DNA of 64,000 nt from positions 984,950 to 1,048,949 of the forward strand of contig CP064981.1 in NCBI GenBank assembly GCA_016699555.1. Reading direction: 5' to 3'. The notes under the pieces were generated by a model. The model made no database searches and had not been told where the DNA came from. It was given only the letters and a program-made list of their open reading frames with translations. Shown here piece by piece: positions 53,381 through 61,480 of the stretch; within the stretch, counting starts at the first letter, position 1, and the number at the start of each line of letters is the position of its first letter. A program made the position numbers and the translations under genes. The DNA comes from Candidatus Iainarchaeum sp. (lineage in GTDB: Archaea > Iainarchaeota > Iainarchaeia > Iainarchaeales > VGJJ01).

Positions 53381-53483
53381 AAATCAGTACTAACGCGCTT
53401 GGGGTATAAAAGCGCCCCTGCCATGCGGATTTTCCCATCCCAAAAGCGGATTAATTATAAGCAGGACAAGAAAAGTATACTGT

Positions 53484-54317
53484 ATGCGCACGCCCTGGAT
53501 CATCGGAATCGGATTCCTGCTCTTGCTCCTTTCCGGACAAGCCGTCGCCCAAACCGTCATCCCACGCGTCACCGAGAATCGCGTGAGCTTCCACAGCATC
53601 GACATCTTCCTCCAAGAAGATGGATCCGCGCGCGTCGTCGAACAATTCTTCTTCAGCTTTTTCGCGGATGAAGCCGCGCAACTCGAAAAAGATTTTGAGG
53701 AAAACACCCCGAGCCTGTTCGAGTGGAAGCGCGATTATCCGTTCATCCACCCCTACGCCGGAATCGAAAGCCAAGCCGAGAGCCTGGACTTCTTCCTACG
53801 CCAAACCGTTTCCGGACAACCCACGCTCGAGCTCTCGTACAATTACCCCGTAGGATTGGCGCAAAAAGTCGCGACCGAGAACCAGGGAAGGACCGCCCGA
53901 TGGAAGTTATCGGACTCCGCGCTCTTGAATTTCATCTCCGCAGGGAGCATCAGCATCGACGCCAAGACGCAAGTCAAAATCTATTTGCCAACGGGCGCCG
54001 TCGTGGACAAGCGATTGCTGCAGCAAGGGTTGCTGGACAACAGCAACGTCATCACGCTCTCGAACTTCCAATCCAATGCATTGAATGTGCAGTACGCCAT
54101 TCTCACTCCTATCGCCGACCCCATCGACACCAGCAAGTTCATCTCCGATGTCGTGGGGAGCCCGCTCTTCTTCTTCCTCGTGGTCGCATTGGTGTTGGCA
54201 GGTATCTATGCGTACTTGAACCGCGAATCCCTCTCCGAAAAAATAGAAGACTATATCGTGGAACACTCCGAGTTCAAGACCGCCAAAGGACCTGAAGTCG
54301 ACAACGACCTCGAATAG
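53484..54317 (+). CDS. Secreted, membrane-anchored protein of unknown function
   Basis: 277 residues. Sec signal peptide (WIIGIGFLLLLLSGQAVAQ, residues ~5-23), an extracytoplasmic beta-rich domain (~25-215) and a C-terminal membrane helix (LFFFLVVALVLAGIYAYL) with a ~35-residue charged cytoplasmic tail. The opening VSFHSIDIFLQEDGSARVVEQFFFSF recalls predicted membrane proteins of the DUF2207 type, but the match is loose. ATTATAAG at 53454-53461 serves as TATA box. Confidence 0.6.
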   Translation: MRTPWIIGIGFLLLLLSGQAVAQTVIPRVTENRVSFHSIDIFLQEDGSARVVEQFFFSFFADEAAQLEKDFEENTPSLFEWKRDYPFIHPYAGIESQAESLDFFLRQTVSGQPTLELSYNYPVGLAQKVATENQGRTARWKLSDSALLNFISAGSISIDAKTQVKIYLPTGAVVDKRLLQQGLLDNSNVITLSNFQSNALNVQYAILTPIADPIDTSKFISDVVGSPLFFFLVVALVLAGIYAYLNRESLSEKIEDYIVEHSEFKTAKGPEVDNDLE

Positions 54318-54365
54318 CGGCTCAAAGCCCCACAGCATTAAATTCCCCACCATTTTGCTGGAAGC

Positions 54366-54872
54366 ATGGTCCATCAGCCCCCTACCCCGCTCATCCTCAC
54401 GCTCATCGCAAGCATTGGAACGGCGATTTTTGCGGGATTGCAGGCGGGAGGAGAACCCATCATCATCCTCATCATCCCCTTCACCGTGCTCGCGGCATTC
54501 TTGTTCGGCGCGGACGCGGGAATCATCGTGGGAGTGGGCAGCGGAATCATCACCGCGCTATTGCTCAAACAAATCCAGGGATGGGAATTAGTCGTCTACA
54601 CATTGGGCGCGGCCGTCGTAGGATATGTGACAGGCACATACGTGACCAAGAAGCATGACACCGTGCAGCTGCTCGCATTCATCTTTGTGGGAACGCTCAT
54701 CCTGGAAATCATGCTCAACGTGTATGCCGGAAAGACATTTTTCTTGCGCAGCGAAGAATACCTCGGAACGAGCGCGGCATCGGGGTTGCGACTCATCATC
54801 AACTTGGTCATCGGCGGACTGCTCGCGGCATGGTGGTTGCCCGATGCCCCAGCAGCACCTGCAAAGAAATGA
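54366..54872 (+). CDS. Polytopic membrane protein, ECF S-component-like
   Basis: 168 residues, five to six hydrophobic helices. Small residues in AAFLFGADAGIIVGVGSGIITALLL and AAVVGYVTGTYV recall S-components of energy-coupling-factor transporters (vitamin uptake) or other small-molecule carriers, but I see no diagnostic motif. Convergent, end to end, with the small membrane gene at 54873. Confidence 0.5.
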   Translation: MVHQPPTPLILTLIASIGTAIFAGLQAGGEPIIILIIPFTVLAAFLFGADAGIIVGVGSGIITALLLKQIQGWELVVYTLGAAVVGYVTGTYVTKKHDTVQLLAFIFVGTLILEIMLNVYAGKTFFLRSEEYLGTSAASGLRLIINLVIGGLLAAWWLPDAPAAPAKK

Positions 54873-55109
54873 TCAGCGCCACACGAACTCGAATTGACCC
54901 AAAAAGAGATTCATCCAATCCACCGAAGTCATGTGCGTGAGGAAGTTGAGCGAGAGGATGATGGCAAGGGCATAGAGCCACTTATTGGGAGTCTTTTCAT
55001 AGGCGAGCTGGATGATGATGTAGGCGATCAGGAGCTCTACAATCAGGCTTCCACCAAAAATACCCTCAATCATTACCACATAGCCCAACACAAAGCCTAA
55101 AAAGTTCAC
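54873..55109 (-). CDS. Small membrane protein
   Basis: 78 residues with two to three hydrophobic stretches (LVELLIAYIIIQLAY; WLYALAIILSLNFL). Lies 17 bases behind the Nob1-like gene on the same strand, so probably the second gene of its transcript. Not recognised. Confidence 0.55.
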   Translation of the reverse strand: MNFLGFVLGYVVMIEGIFGGSLIVELLIAYIIIQLAYEKTPNKWLYALAIILSLNFLTHMTSVDWMNLFLGQFEFVWR

Positions 55110-55126
55110 TAAAAAGAGTGAATTTG

Positions 55127-55555
55127 TTACTTCTTTTGACGTGTTTTAGGAGGTTTGGCAAAGGAACGCTTCTTCGTAATGCCCTTCTGCAAAATCCCCT
55201 GGAAAGGGATATTACGCCATTTCAACAAATTCTGCAAGGAATAATCATCCGTGCATACGATGACTTTATCCCCGCGATCCACTATTTCCAACGCCAACGC
55301 CAACACGCTCTCATCCGCTTCCGAGAGACGCTTATCCCCATGCTTGAGGATCAAGGAACGCGCCACTTGGATGGAAGCAGGACAGGGGTCCGTAATGGAA
55401 AGCTTCCCCTCATGAAAAGCAGCTTCCAAACGCAGTTTGGCCGTCATCTCTTTGACTTCGGCTTCGCAGTAGGAAGTCATCAAATACGTATTCTTGCTCA
55501 AGAAAGGAAACGAACTCGCATTGATGAAAACAGCCGAATCCAAGATGTAGTGCAT
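55127..55555 (-). CDS. nob1: Nob1-like PIN-domain endoribonuclease, without zinc ribbon
   Basis: 142 residues. ILDSAVFI (first Asp), VKEM with the conserved Glu, RLSEADESVLALALE and CTDDYSLQNLL (last acidic cluster) follow archaeal Nob1, which trims the 3' end of 16S rRNA with Dim2 and RIO1, both encoded in this window. The usual C-terminal zinc ribbon is missing: after GILQKGI the protein ends in a basic tail. A VapC9-like PIN protein is the alternative. TATA-like TTCATAAATG at about 55575-55584. Confidence 0.72.
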   Translation of the reverse strand: MHYILDSAVFINASSFPFLSKNTYLMTSYCEAEVKEMTAKLRLEAAFHEGKLSITDPCPASIQVARSLILKHGDKRLSEADESVLALALEIVDRGDKVIVCTDDYSLQNLLKWRNIPFQGILQKGITKKRSFAKPPKTRQKK

Positions 55556-55621
55556 AGAGTACAGAGCAAGACCTTATTCATAAATGCATGTCATTAAATG
55601 ACATAACCTCTTTTTCATAGT

Positions 55622-56134
55622 ATGAATGGCATCCGAATTAAGCTGGTTGAACAAAAAACCCAAAATAACACCGATATGAAGTTCACCCTGCTAGTTGGAG
55701 AAAAAAATCCAAATGAATTATTCATTACAACACCACAAATCCGAAATTTGATCACAGAACACCACCTGTCAGAGGGGCAGCGCATAGGCCATATTGAGAT
55801 GACAGTTCAACATGGACCAAGAACAATAACAGTCACCCGCTACTACCCAACTACCAATATCAACAACCTATTTACACAACGCCAGATCAACATACCCAGG
55901 ATAGGCATTTCAACCCTGGCTGAGCTAGTAATTGAACGATGGATTAAACAAAAATATCCACAACATCAAATAAGGGATTCAGCTGAACAAAGCTATGAAA
56001 GAAAAGAGCACTTACTCAAGCGCGGAAGAGACCCTCAAAAACCCCTTAAAATCGAAAATGCACATGGGCTCACACGAAAACAAGTGATCGCACTACACCG
56101 AAAAAATACCACCAAGAGAATGAGATTAAAATAG
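55622..56134 (+). CDS. Hypothetical protein, AT-rich
   Basis: 170 residues, not recognised. N-terminal ~90 residues alternate in a beta-like pattern (IRIKLVEQK; FTLLVGEKN; GHIEMTVQHGPRTITVTRYY); the C-terminal part is basic and helical (RKEHLLKRGRDPQK; RKQVIALHRKNTTKRMRLK). The first 60-base line counted gives 35% GC, versus about 55% in the gene behind it; with 24581-25369 it forms a class of AT-rich orphans. Confidence 0.5.
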   Translation: MNGIRIKLVEQKTQNNTDMKFTLLVGEKNPNELFITTPQIRNLITEHHLSEGQRIGHIEMTVQHGPRTITVTRYYPTTNINNLFTQRQINIPRIGISTLAELVIERWIKQKYPQHQIRDSAEQSYERKEHLLKRGRDPQKPLKIENAHGLTRKQVIALHRKNTTKRMRLK

Positions 56135-56153
56135 ATGCAACACTAGAGTCCAT

Positions 56154-57008
56154 ATGCCCTCGTTCAAGCAACAAATGCAACAAAAACTCCACGCTGCGCT
56201 TTCTCCAGCGGAACAGGAAAAGCTCCCTGCGGGATTCCAGCGATTAGGACACATCGTCATCTTGCGCCTGCACCCTTCTTTGGAAAGCAAAAAACAACTC
56301 ATCGGAGAAGCCGCACTCACATGCGTACCGGGCGCAAAAACGGCATGCAATTATGCCGGAAAGATTTCCTCGGAATATCGCGAGCCCGTGATCGAATGGA
56401 TCGCAGGGGAACATAACACCGTCGTGAATCACTTCGAGCACGACTGCGTGTTTCGGTTCGACGTCACAAAGCTCATGTGGTCCCAGGGCAACATGAATGA
56501 ACGCAAGAGGATGTACTTGAACGTCAAGAAAGGCGAAGTCGTCGTGGACTTCTTCTGCGGATTGGGGTATTGGAGTATTCCCATCGCCAAGCATGCTTCT
56601 CCGGCCCACGTGTATGCGATCGATGCCAATGAGAATGCCATCAACGCCATCCAAGAAAACAGGACACTCAACAAAATACCCAAATCCGTTCTCACCATCA
56701 TCCATGGAAAATGCGAAGAAGTGGCCCCCACGCTGGGAAAGATCGCCGATCGCGTGATCATGGGATATCTCCCCGCCCCACGATTCGCACTCCCATCGGC
56801 CATGCATGTGCTGAAAGACCAAGGCGGCATCATCCATTACGAAGGAATGTGCCCGCAAGGCGAATACGAAACGCTCGTCCAAGAAGTACGCGATGTCGCC
56901 ACCCAATATGGGAAACAAGTCGAATTAGTGCACGCGCAAGAGGTCAAGAGCATGGCCCCGCGCAAGTACCACTATACCTTGGATTTGAAAGTCACGCCGA
57001 TCGCGTAA
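56154..57008 (+). CDS. taw2: tRNA wybutosine-synthesis enzyme Taw2 (TYW2 family, Trm5-like fold)
   Basis: 284 residues. Transfers the aminocarboxypropyl group of SAM to the 4-demethylwyosine base of tRNA-Phe. NHFEHDCVFRFDVTKLMWSQGNMNERKRM carries the GN.xER segment that marks Taw2, whereas Trm5 has an Arg there; DFFCGLGYWSIPIAKHA is motif I. MGYLPAPRFALPSAMHVLK replaces the NLP of methyltransferases. Taw3 is encoded 0.9 kb downstream; Taw1 is not in the window. Confidence 0.85.
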   Translation: MPSFKQQMQQKLHAALSPAEQEKLPAGFQRLGHIVILRLHPSLESKKQLIGEAALTCVPGAKTACNYAGKISSEYREPVIEWIAGEHNTVVNHFEHDCVFRFDVTKLMWSQGNMNERKRMYLNVKKGEVVVDFFCGLGYWSIPIAKHASPAHVYAIDANENAINAIQENRTLNKIPKSVLTIIHGKCEEVAPTLGKIADRVIMGYLPAPRFALPSAMHVLKDQGGIIHYEGMCPQGEYETLVQEVRDVATQYGKQVELVHAQEVKSMAPRKYHYTLDLKVTPIA

Positions 57009-57012
57009 TGGA

Positions 57013-57816
57013 TCATTCGTCTTCCGCGCGCAGCGTGAAAAGAAGCAACTCTTGCTCAATCACGCACTTATCCCCCTTCATGTGCGCATACAAGAAAGCC
57101 TTGACCTCATTCAATTGCACCGGATTCATCTTTTTGGGCAAAAACGTATTCAAGAAAACCTCGGCCGCCCATTCGGGAGAGCGGAACTCCAACTGCAAGG
57201 GAATGCGCTTCAACTCCACTTTCCAACCCTGCTCTTGCGCCCACTTATGGAAGTGCAGCGCGAATTCCTTGCACTTCAGCGCGTGATCGAGCTTCCCGAT
57301 CTCTTCCAGCTTGGGCAAGTCCTTCTCGCCCGAACCAAAACCAATCACTACCGGGGAACCGGGAGCCGTAATACGGATGAGTTCTTTGACGATCTTCTCC
57401 CAACGCGACTTATCATAATGGATGACCCCCATGCAATAGGTGGATTCTGAAACTCCGTCATCCACGGGAATGGAAACCAGCGGAGATTGAATCGTTTGGA
57501 CCTTATCCTTGAGACGCTTTTCCTTAATCAGATCCTGCACGGCATTGATCGCCCAATTGTTCTCATCAATCGCGGTAATGGTCTCCACGCTACGCACTAA
57601 GGGCAAAATCAACCTCCCTGGACCACAACCCGCATCCACTACGTGCTTTCCCTTGAGTTGAGCCGCTTCCATCAGGGCAGGGATCTCACGCGTATCGCGA
57701 TAAACGGAGGCTTTTACTAGTTCATCCCAATAATCCCAATACTTCTCATCCTTCTCGCGCTTCCGCTGCTCCGGGGACTTATTGACACGGGGATTGGAAT
57801 AGTGATCGCGAGCCAT
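57013..57816 (-). CDS. Class I SAM-dependent methyltransferase
   Basis: 267 residues. VVDAGCGPGRLILPLV is motif I, AIDENNWAINAV motif II and the TYCMGVIHYDKSRWEKIVKELIRITAPGSPVVIGFG stretch motifs IV-V; the fold resembles ubiquinone/menaquinone-type or small-molecule methyltransferases. The start at 57816 is preferred; the earlier frame is Cys/His-rich and overlaps Taw3. Set between Taw2 and Taw3 on the opposite strand, so a wybutosine role is possible but unproven. Confidence 0.75.
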   Translation of the reverse strand: MARDHYSNPRVNKSPEQRKREKDEKYWDYWDELVKASVYRDTREIPALMEAAQLKGKHVVDAGCGPGRLILPLVRSVETITAIDENNWAINAVQDLIKEKRLKDKVQTIQSPLVSIPVDDGVSESTYCMGVIHYDKSRWEKIVKELIRITAPGSPVVIGFGSGEKDLPKLEEIGKLDHALKCKEFALHFHKWAQEQGWKVELKRIPLQLEFRSPEWAAEVFLNTFLPKKMNPVQLNEVKAFLYAHMKGDKCVIEQELLLFTLRAEDE

Positions 57817-57873
57817 TGATAGGCTAACTCTCAGCACACACCCTAAAAAAGCCTCCCGATGCGATTCATGCGA

Positions 57874-58509
57874 ATGAAGCCTCAAACAAGCAGCGGAATG
57901 ACCCCCTTCGAACAACGCGCAGCAGACGCACGATTCCGCATGGTCAAGGAACGCCACCAAAAAAGTCTAGAGACCGCTATCTCTGAGAAGAAAATCGACC
58001 CCCTCATGATCCCCATCTCCAAATTCATCGCCCAAACAAAGGAATACTTCACCACCTCCACGTGCTCGGGGCGCATCACACTGATGGATTTGGACGAGAA
58101 AGAAATGAAACGCGAAGGCGCCTTTTTCAGGAAGTGGCACCGCACCGTGACATTCAAGGAAGTCTGGGAAGGCATTTGCGACGAAAGCAATGCCGGCAAC
58201 CTCTGGTTCAAGCAAGACGGATTAGTGATGCTGCTTGGAACCCATTCCATGGAAAACGCCAAGCACGTATTGGATGTCGTGCATAATCTGGGGATGAAAC
58301 GCATCGGGATCAATCACTTCGAGCCCGGAAAAGTTCATATTGAAATTTTTGGAACCCATCACATGTCCGTTCCCGTGAAAAGCGGAAAAAAAGTTCTCGT
58401 GGAAAAAGAATACGTCAAAGAACTCGTCAAACTCGCCAACAAGAAATGGAAAATGAACGATGCGACGCTCAAGAAGCTCTGCGCGACGTTGAAGAAGGAA
58501 CTCGCCTGA
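57874..58509 (+). CDS. taw3: tRNA wybutosine-synthesis methyltransferase Taw3 (TYW3 family)
   Basis: 211 residues. STCSGRITLMD near residue 60 is the TYW3 signature, with WFKQDGLVMLLGTHSMENAKHVLDVVHNLGMKRIGI and the C-terminal helix following. It methylates N4 of the wybutosine intermediate in tRNA-Phe. Start uncertain among ATGs at 57859, 57868, 57874 and 57898; 57874 lies 27 bases after the CTAAAAAA box. Confidence 0.9.
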   Translation: MKPQTSSGMTPFEQRAADARFRMVKERHQKSLETAISEKKIDPLMIPISKFIAQTKEYFTTSTCSGRITLMDLDEKEMKREGAFFRKWHRTVTFKEVWEGICDESNAGNLWFKQDGLVMLLGTHSMENAKHVLDVVHNLGMKRIGINHFEPGKVHIEIFGTHHMSVPVKSGKKVLVEKEYVKELVKLANKKWKMNDATLKKLCATLKKELA

Positions 58510-58514
58510 AGATG

Positions 58515-58584
58515 TTATTAAGATTCCAAGCAATTAAGCCCAAAGTTATTAACTACCCTGTTTTAAATTATTAACCTCGGGTAG
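58515..58584 (+). promoter_or_regulatory. Promoter with direct and inverted repeats before the CooC-like operon
   Basis: TTTTAAATT (58561-58569) is centred 26 bases before the ATG at 58591. It is enclosed by an inverted repeat CTACCC (58553-58558) / GGGTAG (58579-58584). TTATTAAC occurs at 58546-58553 and 58568-58575, exactly 22 bases (two helical turns) apart, with a third variant TTATTAAG at 58515-58522. The pattern fits a dedicated transcription-factor site. Confidence 0.5.
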
Positions 58585-58590
58585 TGCTGT

Positions 58591-59445
58591 ATGCGGGTTG
58601 CAATTGTAGGAAAAGGAGGCAGCGGAAAGTCTAGCGTGTCCTGGCTATTAGCCCGGCAGCTCAGTAAAAATGGAGCCCACGTCCTAGCCATTGATGCGGA
58701 TTACAACCTCGATTTTGCCCATAACTTGGGATGGAACGAAGAAATGCAAACACGATTCCTAAATCAATCCGAGGCCGACTTTAATACCTATCAGCAAATG
58801 ACGCCTAAAGAAAGACATCTCGATCTACCTTTGCGCGAAAAGCACATCTACTTTTCATCTAACCCCGCGGACAGTTATACGAGCAAGTATATGATGCCCT
58901 CTCCGCAGGACCCCCACATACAGCTCGCCATTTCAGGAAAATATCACGAAGAATCGCTCTACGGAAACAAATGCGCACACAATTACATGAAAATGATCAA
59001 GTACTACCTGCCCCTCCTCCAAACGAGCCGCGGCAATTACACCATTATCGACTCCGTAGCCGGAACGGACATGGTGGTATATGGGCTGTATCTCGGAATT
59101 GACCTACTCGTTATCGTAGTCGAACCCACTCGCCATAGCATAGGAGTATACCATCAAATCAAATCCGTCGCGCATGCGTTCAATATCCCCGTTAGAGCCA
59201 TTCTCAACAAATACCAAGAAAATGAACAAACCAAAAAAATCGAGAATGATTTAGGAGAGGATCTTATTGGAAAAATCCCTTTAGATAATGCCATCCCATT
59301 GGCTTCATTCGATACCCTACAACCCCACACGCTCAGCGCAGTCAACCAAATCCAGAAACAACTCGAGTCCATTTCATTTGATCCGCAGCAAGCAATCGTA
59401 CGTATCAAAGAGTGGCGTCTCAAGCGCAAAAACGAGGAGGAATAA
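58591..59445 (+). CDS. CooC/NifH/MinD-type ATPase
   Basis: 284 residues of the SIMIBI class. The N-terminus carries the deviant Walker A VGKGGSGKSS (Lys8 plus the P-loop Lys), IDADYNLD is the Switch I/A' region and IIDSVAGTDMV the Walker B/Switch II region. A single cysteine, Cys128 in YGNKCAHNYM, lies where NifH has its cluster cysteine and CooC its metal-binding CxC, so two subunits could hold a metal between them. CooC loads nickel into CO dehydrogenase; no CO dehydrogenase gene is present. First gene of a two-gene operon; its stop is two bases before the next ATG. Confidence 0.78.
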   Translation: MRVAIVGKGGSGKSSVSWLLARQLSKNGAHVLAIDADYNLDFAHNLGWNEEMQTRFLNQSEADFNTYQQMTPKERHLDLPLREKHIYFSSNPADSYTSKYMMPSPQDPHIQLAISGKYHEESLYGNKCAHNYMKMIKYYLPLLQTSRGNYTIIDSVAGTDMVVYGLYLGIDLLVIVVEPTRHSIGVYHQIKSVAHAFNIPVRAILNKYQENEQTKKIENDLGEDLIGKIPLDNAIPLASFDTLQPHTLSAVNQIQKQLESISFDPQQAIVRIKEWRLKRKNEEE

Positions 59446-59447
59446 AA

Positions 59448-60263
59448 ATGAATAACACAATGACTCAAAGAAACAACATACAAACCAACACCGTCCAATT
59501 TACTGACATCCGTGGTGAGATCGCCGACGGCATCCATTCATTGCCGCAGGGATGGAATGCAATTGCGACGGGCAAGGGACCCTATTCCATGACAAATGGA
59601 AAAGAACTCGCCACGATGGCCCAACTATTCTCCCATAAAATGCGCACGGGCCAAGTAGAATTCTTCCAAGCGACCAGACCCGAACAAACATACAATAACA
59701 TCATGTCCCAGCTCGCGAATGAAACGCTTGCATTCTATGCCAGCGACTACCAGGATAACGCCTACCCCGTCATCGAGGACATAAAGAAAAATCTCGACGC
59801 CAAAGAAGAACATTATGCGGAGCGCCTCAAATTCATTGCCATTACACAAGAACTACTCCAAGAGTTTGGACACACGCTCCCGGCATCCTTCTATTGGAAA
59901 TACCTTTCCCCCGTATTCCGTGCCGACCCCTACGAAAAGGTATACTTGCGTAAGCGACAAGACTATCGCAACCAAGCCCGCGCATGGGACGCCGTGCTCC
60001 ACGCCCAGAAGGTATTCCCCGTCCAAATGCGCATCCAGAGCATTTCATCCAAGTATAATATCACGTGGGACCACGCCTGTGGATGCAGCGATTGCGGTCG
60101 TGCTAGCGCAGATGCGGGAAAGTTCGAATACCAAATTCCGCTTTCACAGAAAGCAGAAGTAATCCGCGCATTCATCTGGACCATGTTTTTTGAGTACGCC
60201 ATATTCCCATTAACGCCTGACGCCAACTATATATTAGAAGGAGAGGAAAGAATCGCAGGCTAA
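59448..60263 (+). CDS. Unrecognised protein with H-x-C-x-C-x2-C motif, partner of the CooC-like ATPase
   Basis: 271 residues. The only cysteines are Cys211, Cys213 and Cys216 in WDHACGCSDCGRAS, with His209, a compact metal or cluster site. The rest is mostly helical (residues ~80-200), with no membrane segment or signal peptide. A strong ribosome site GAGGAGGA overlaps the end of the ATPase gene, so the two are translated together. I do not know this family. Together they suggest ATP-driven metal-cofactor delivery or a NifH-like electron or metal transfer pair, as inference. It is GC-richer than the ATPase gene (62% in one line counted, against 42%). Confidence 0.65.
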   Translation: MNNTMTQRNNIQTNTVQFTDIRGEIADGIHSLPQGWNAIATGKGPYSMTNGKELATMAQLFSHKMRTGQVEFFQATRPEQTYNNIMSQLANETLAFYASDYQDNAYPVIEDIKKNLDAKEEHYAERLKFIAITQELLQEFGHTLPASFYWKYLSPVFRADPYEKVYLRKRQDYRNQARAWDAVLHAQKVFPVQMRIQSISSKYNITWDHACGCSDCGRASADAGKFEYQIPLSQKAEVIRAFIWTMFFEYAIFPLTPDANYILEGEERIAG

Positions 60264-60305
60264 TACAATCAACACGGAACGGAAACACAGAAGCCTGAAA
60301 CGAAA

Positions 60306-60323
60306 GAGTTGCACCACCAACTC
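60306..60323. terminator. Hairpin between convergent genes
   Basis: GAGTTG, loop CACCAC, CAACTC, with partial outer pairing AACG/CGTT. It stands between the stop at 60263 and the minus-strand stop at 60351, so it may end both transcripts. Confidence 0.4.
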
Positions 60324-60350
60324 CACTCGTTACAGGAAAAAATTGAATAA

Positions 60351-61424
60351 CTATTTCTCCACAACAAGGACTGACGGAACATCTCTCGAAAGATTCCACG
60401 CCAGCTCGGTGCAGTATGCCCCCACATTCTCGACGACAACGATATCCCCACGCGCCAACTTCGCAAAAATACGCGCGAACTCATCACTGCCGAACATCGA
60501 AGGACCGCAGAGGAAGAAGTTATGCTTCTTTTCTCCACTTTCTTGCAATGGAATAAAACGCAGCGGGGACATGGAGAGCTTGGAAAGCACATTGATGCCG
60601 GAATCCATCAGCGCATAATGGGCGTTATCCACCACCTTCGCGTGCTGCACCTCTAGCACGAGGCACATCGCGTCTTCGACTAGACTCCTGCCGACCTCAA
60701 AGACGAGCTCCACCTGGGGAAGAAACTCCCCCAACGTCTCATGGACCAATTCCATGTAGGCAGGGATGCCCGTCTTGCGCATGCGGAGGTTCTCATTACC
60801 CGGAAAGCCACCTCCCAAGTCCAAGATGCGGATGGGAGGAAAATCCACCAACAGCCCATGCACCCGATTGAGGAAATTATGGTAGTCTTGGAGCGTCTGA
60901 TTGGTCCCCGGGTGCGCGTGCAACGCCACCATGCGCAAACCCCACGATTCCATTTCACGGATGGCCGCTTTGATCTCTTGCGGAGCAAAACCAAAACGAT
61001 GCGCATCCATGCGCACGCGAATGCCTACATCCAAGGGCTTGCCCTTCAGGATGGAATGCAATAACTGCGCTTGGGATAGGTTGTCGATGATGATCAAACA
61101 CTTCTGCGCCAGCGCCTCGCGCAACTCCGCTTCCGTTGCCGCAGGGGCGTTGAATATCTTTTTGCCCGAAAAAGACTTTACTGCACGCAATTCGCGCAAG
61201 GAAACCAATTCCATGCCGATCCCACTGCTATCCAACACCTCCAACACACGCGCGTGCGGGTTTGTCTTCACGGAATAGTAGATGTGGCTTTTCTTGAAGC
61301 GTTTTTTAGCCGCATCCATGAAATGCCGCGCGTTATCCTTGACCATTTGGGGAAATAAAACGAAAAATGGACGCTCGTTCTTGGAGACAAGGGCCTTTAA
61401 TGCTTGCTGTCGCGCAGGAATCAT
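60351..61424 (-). CDS. PLP-dependent decarboxylase, fold type III (ornithine/diaminopimelate decarboxylase family)
   Basis: 357 residues. PLP lysine in YYSVKTNP, GGGFPG phosphate loop, FEVGRSLVED (Arg), CGPSMFGSDEFA (active-site Cys and Asp of the partner subunit) and GAYCTELAWN near the C-terminus. The FGSDEFA segment does not settle between ornithine, arginine and diaminopimelate substrates; polyamine synthesis is the more likely role in an archaeon without peptidoglycan. TATA-like CCTTAAATG (about 61447-61455) supports the start at 61424. Confidence 0.85.
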   Translation of the reverse strand: MIPARQQALKALVSKNERPFFVLFPQMVKDNARHFMDAAKKRFKKSHIYYSVKTNPHARVLEVLDSSGIGMELVSLRELRAVKSFSGKKIFNAPAATEAELREALAQKCLIIIDNLSQAQLLHSILKGKPLDVGIRVRMDAHRFGFAPQEIKAAIREMESWGLRMVALHAHPGTNQTLQDYHNFLNRVHGLLVDFPPIRILDLGGGFPGNENLRMRKTGIPAYMELVHETLGEFLPQVELVFEVGRSLVEDAMCLVLEVQHAKVVDNAHYALMDSGINVLSKLSMSPLRFIPLQESGEKKHNFFLCGPSMFGSDEFARIFAKLARGDIVVVENVGAYCTELAWNLSRDVPSVLVVEK

Positions 61425-61480
61425 ACGCATAATCCAGAGGGAACCCATTTAAGGGCATTTCCTAGGGAAGATATTGTAAG

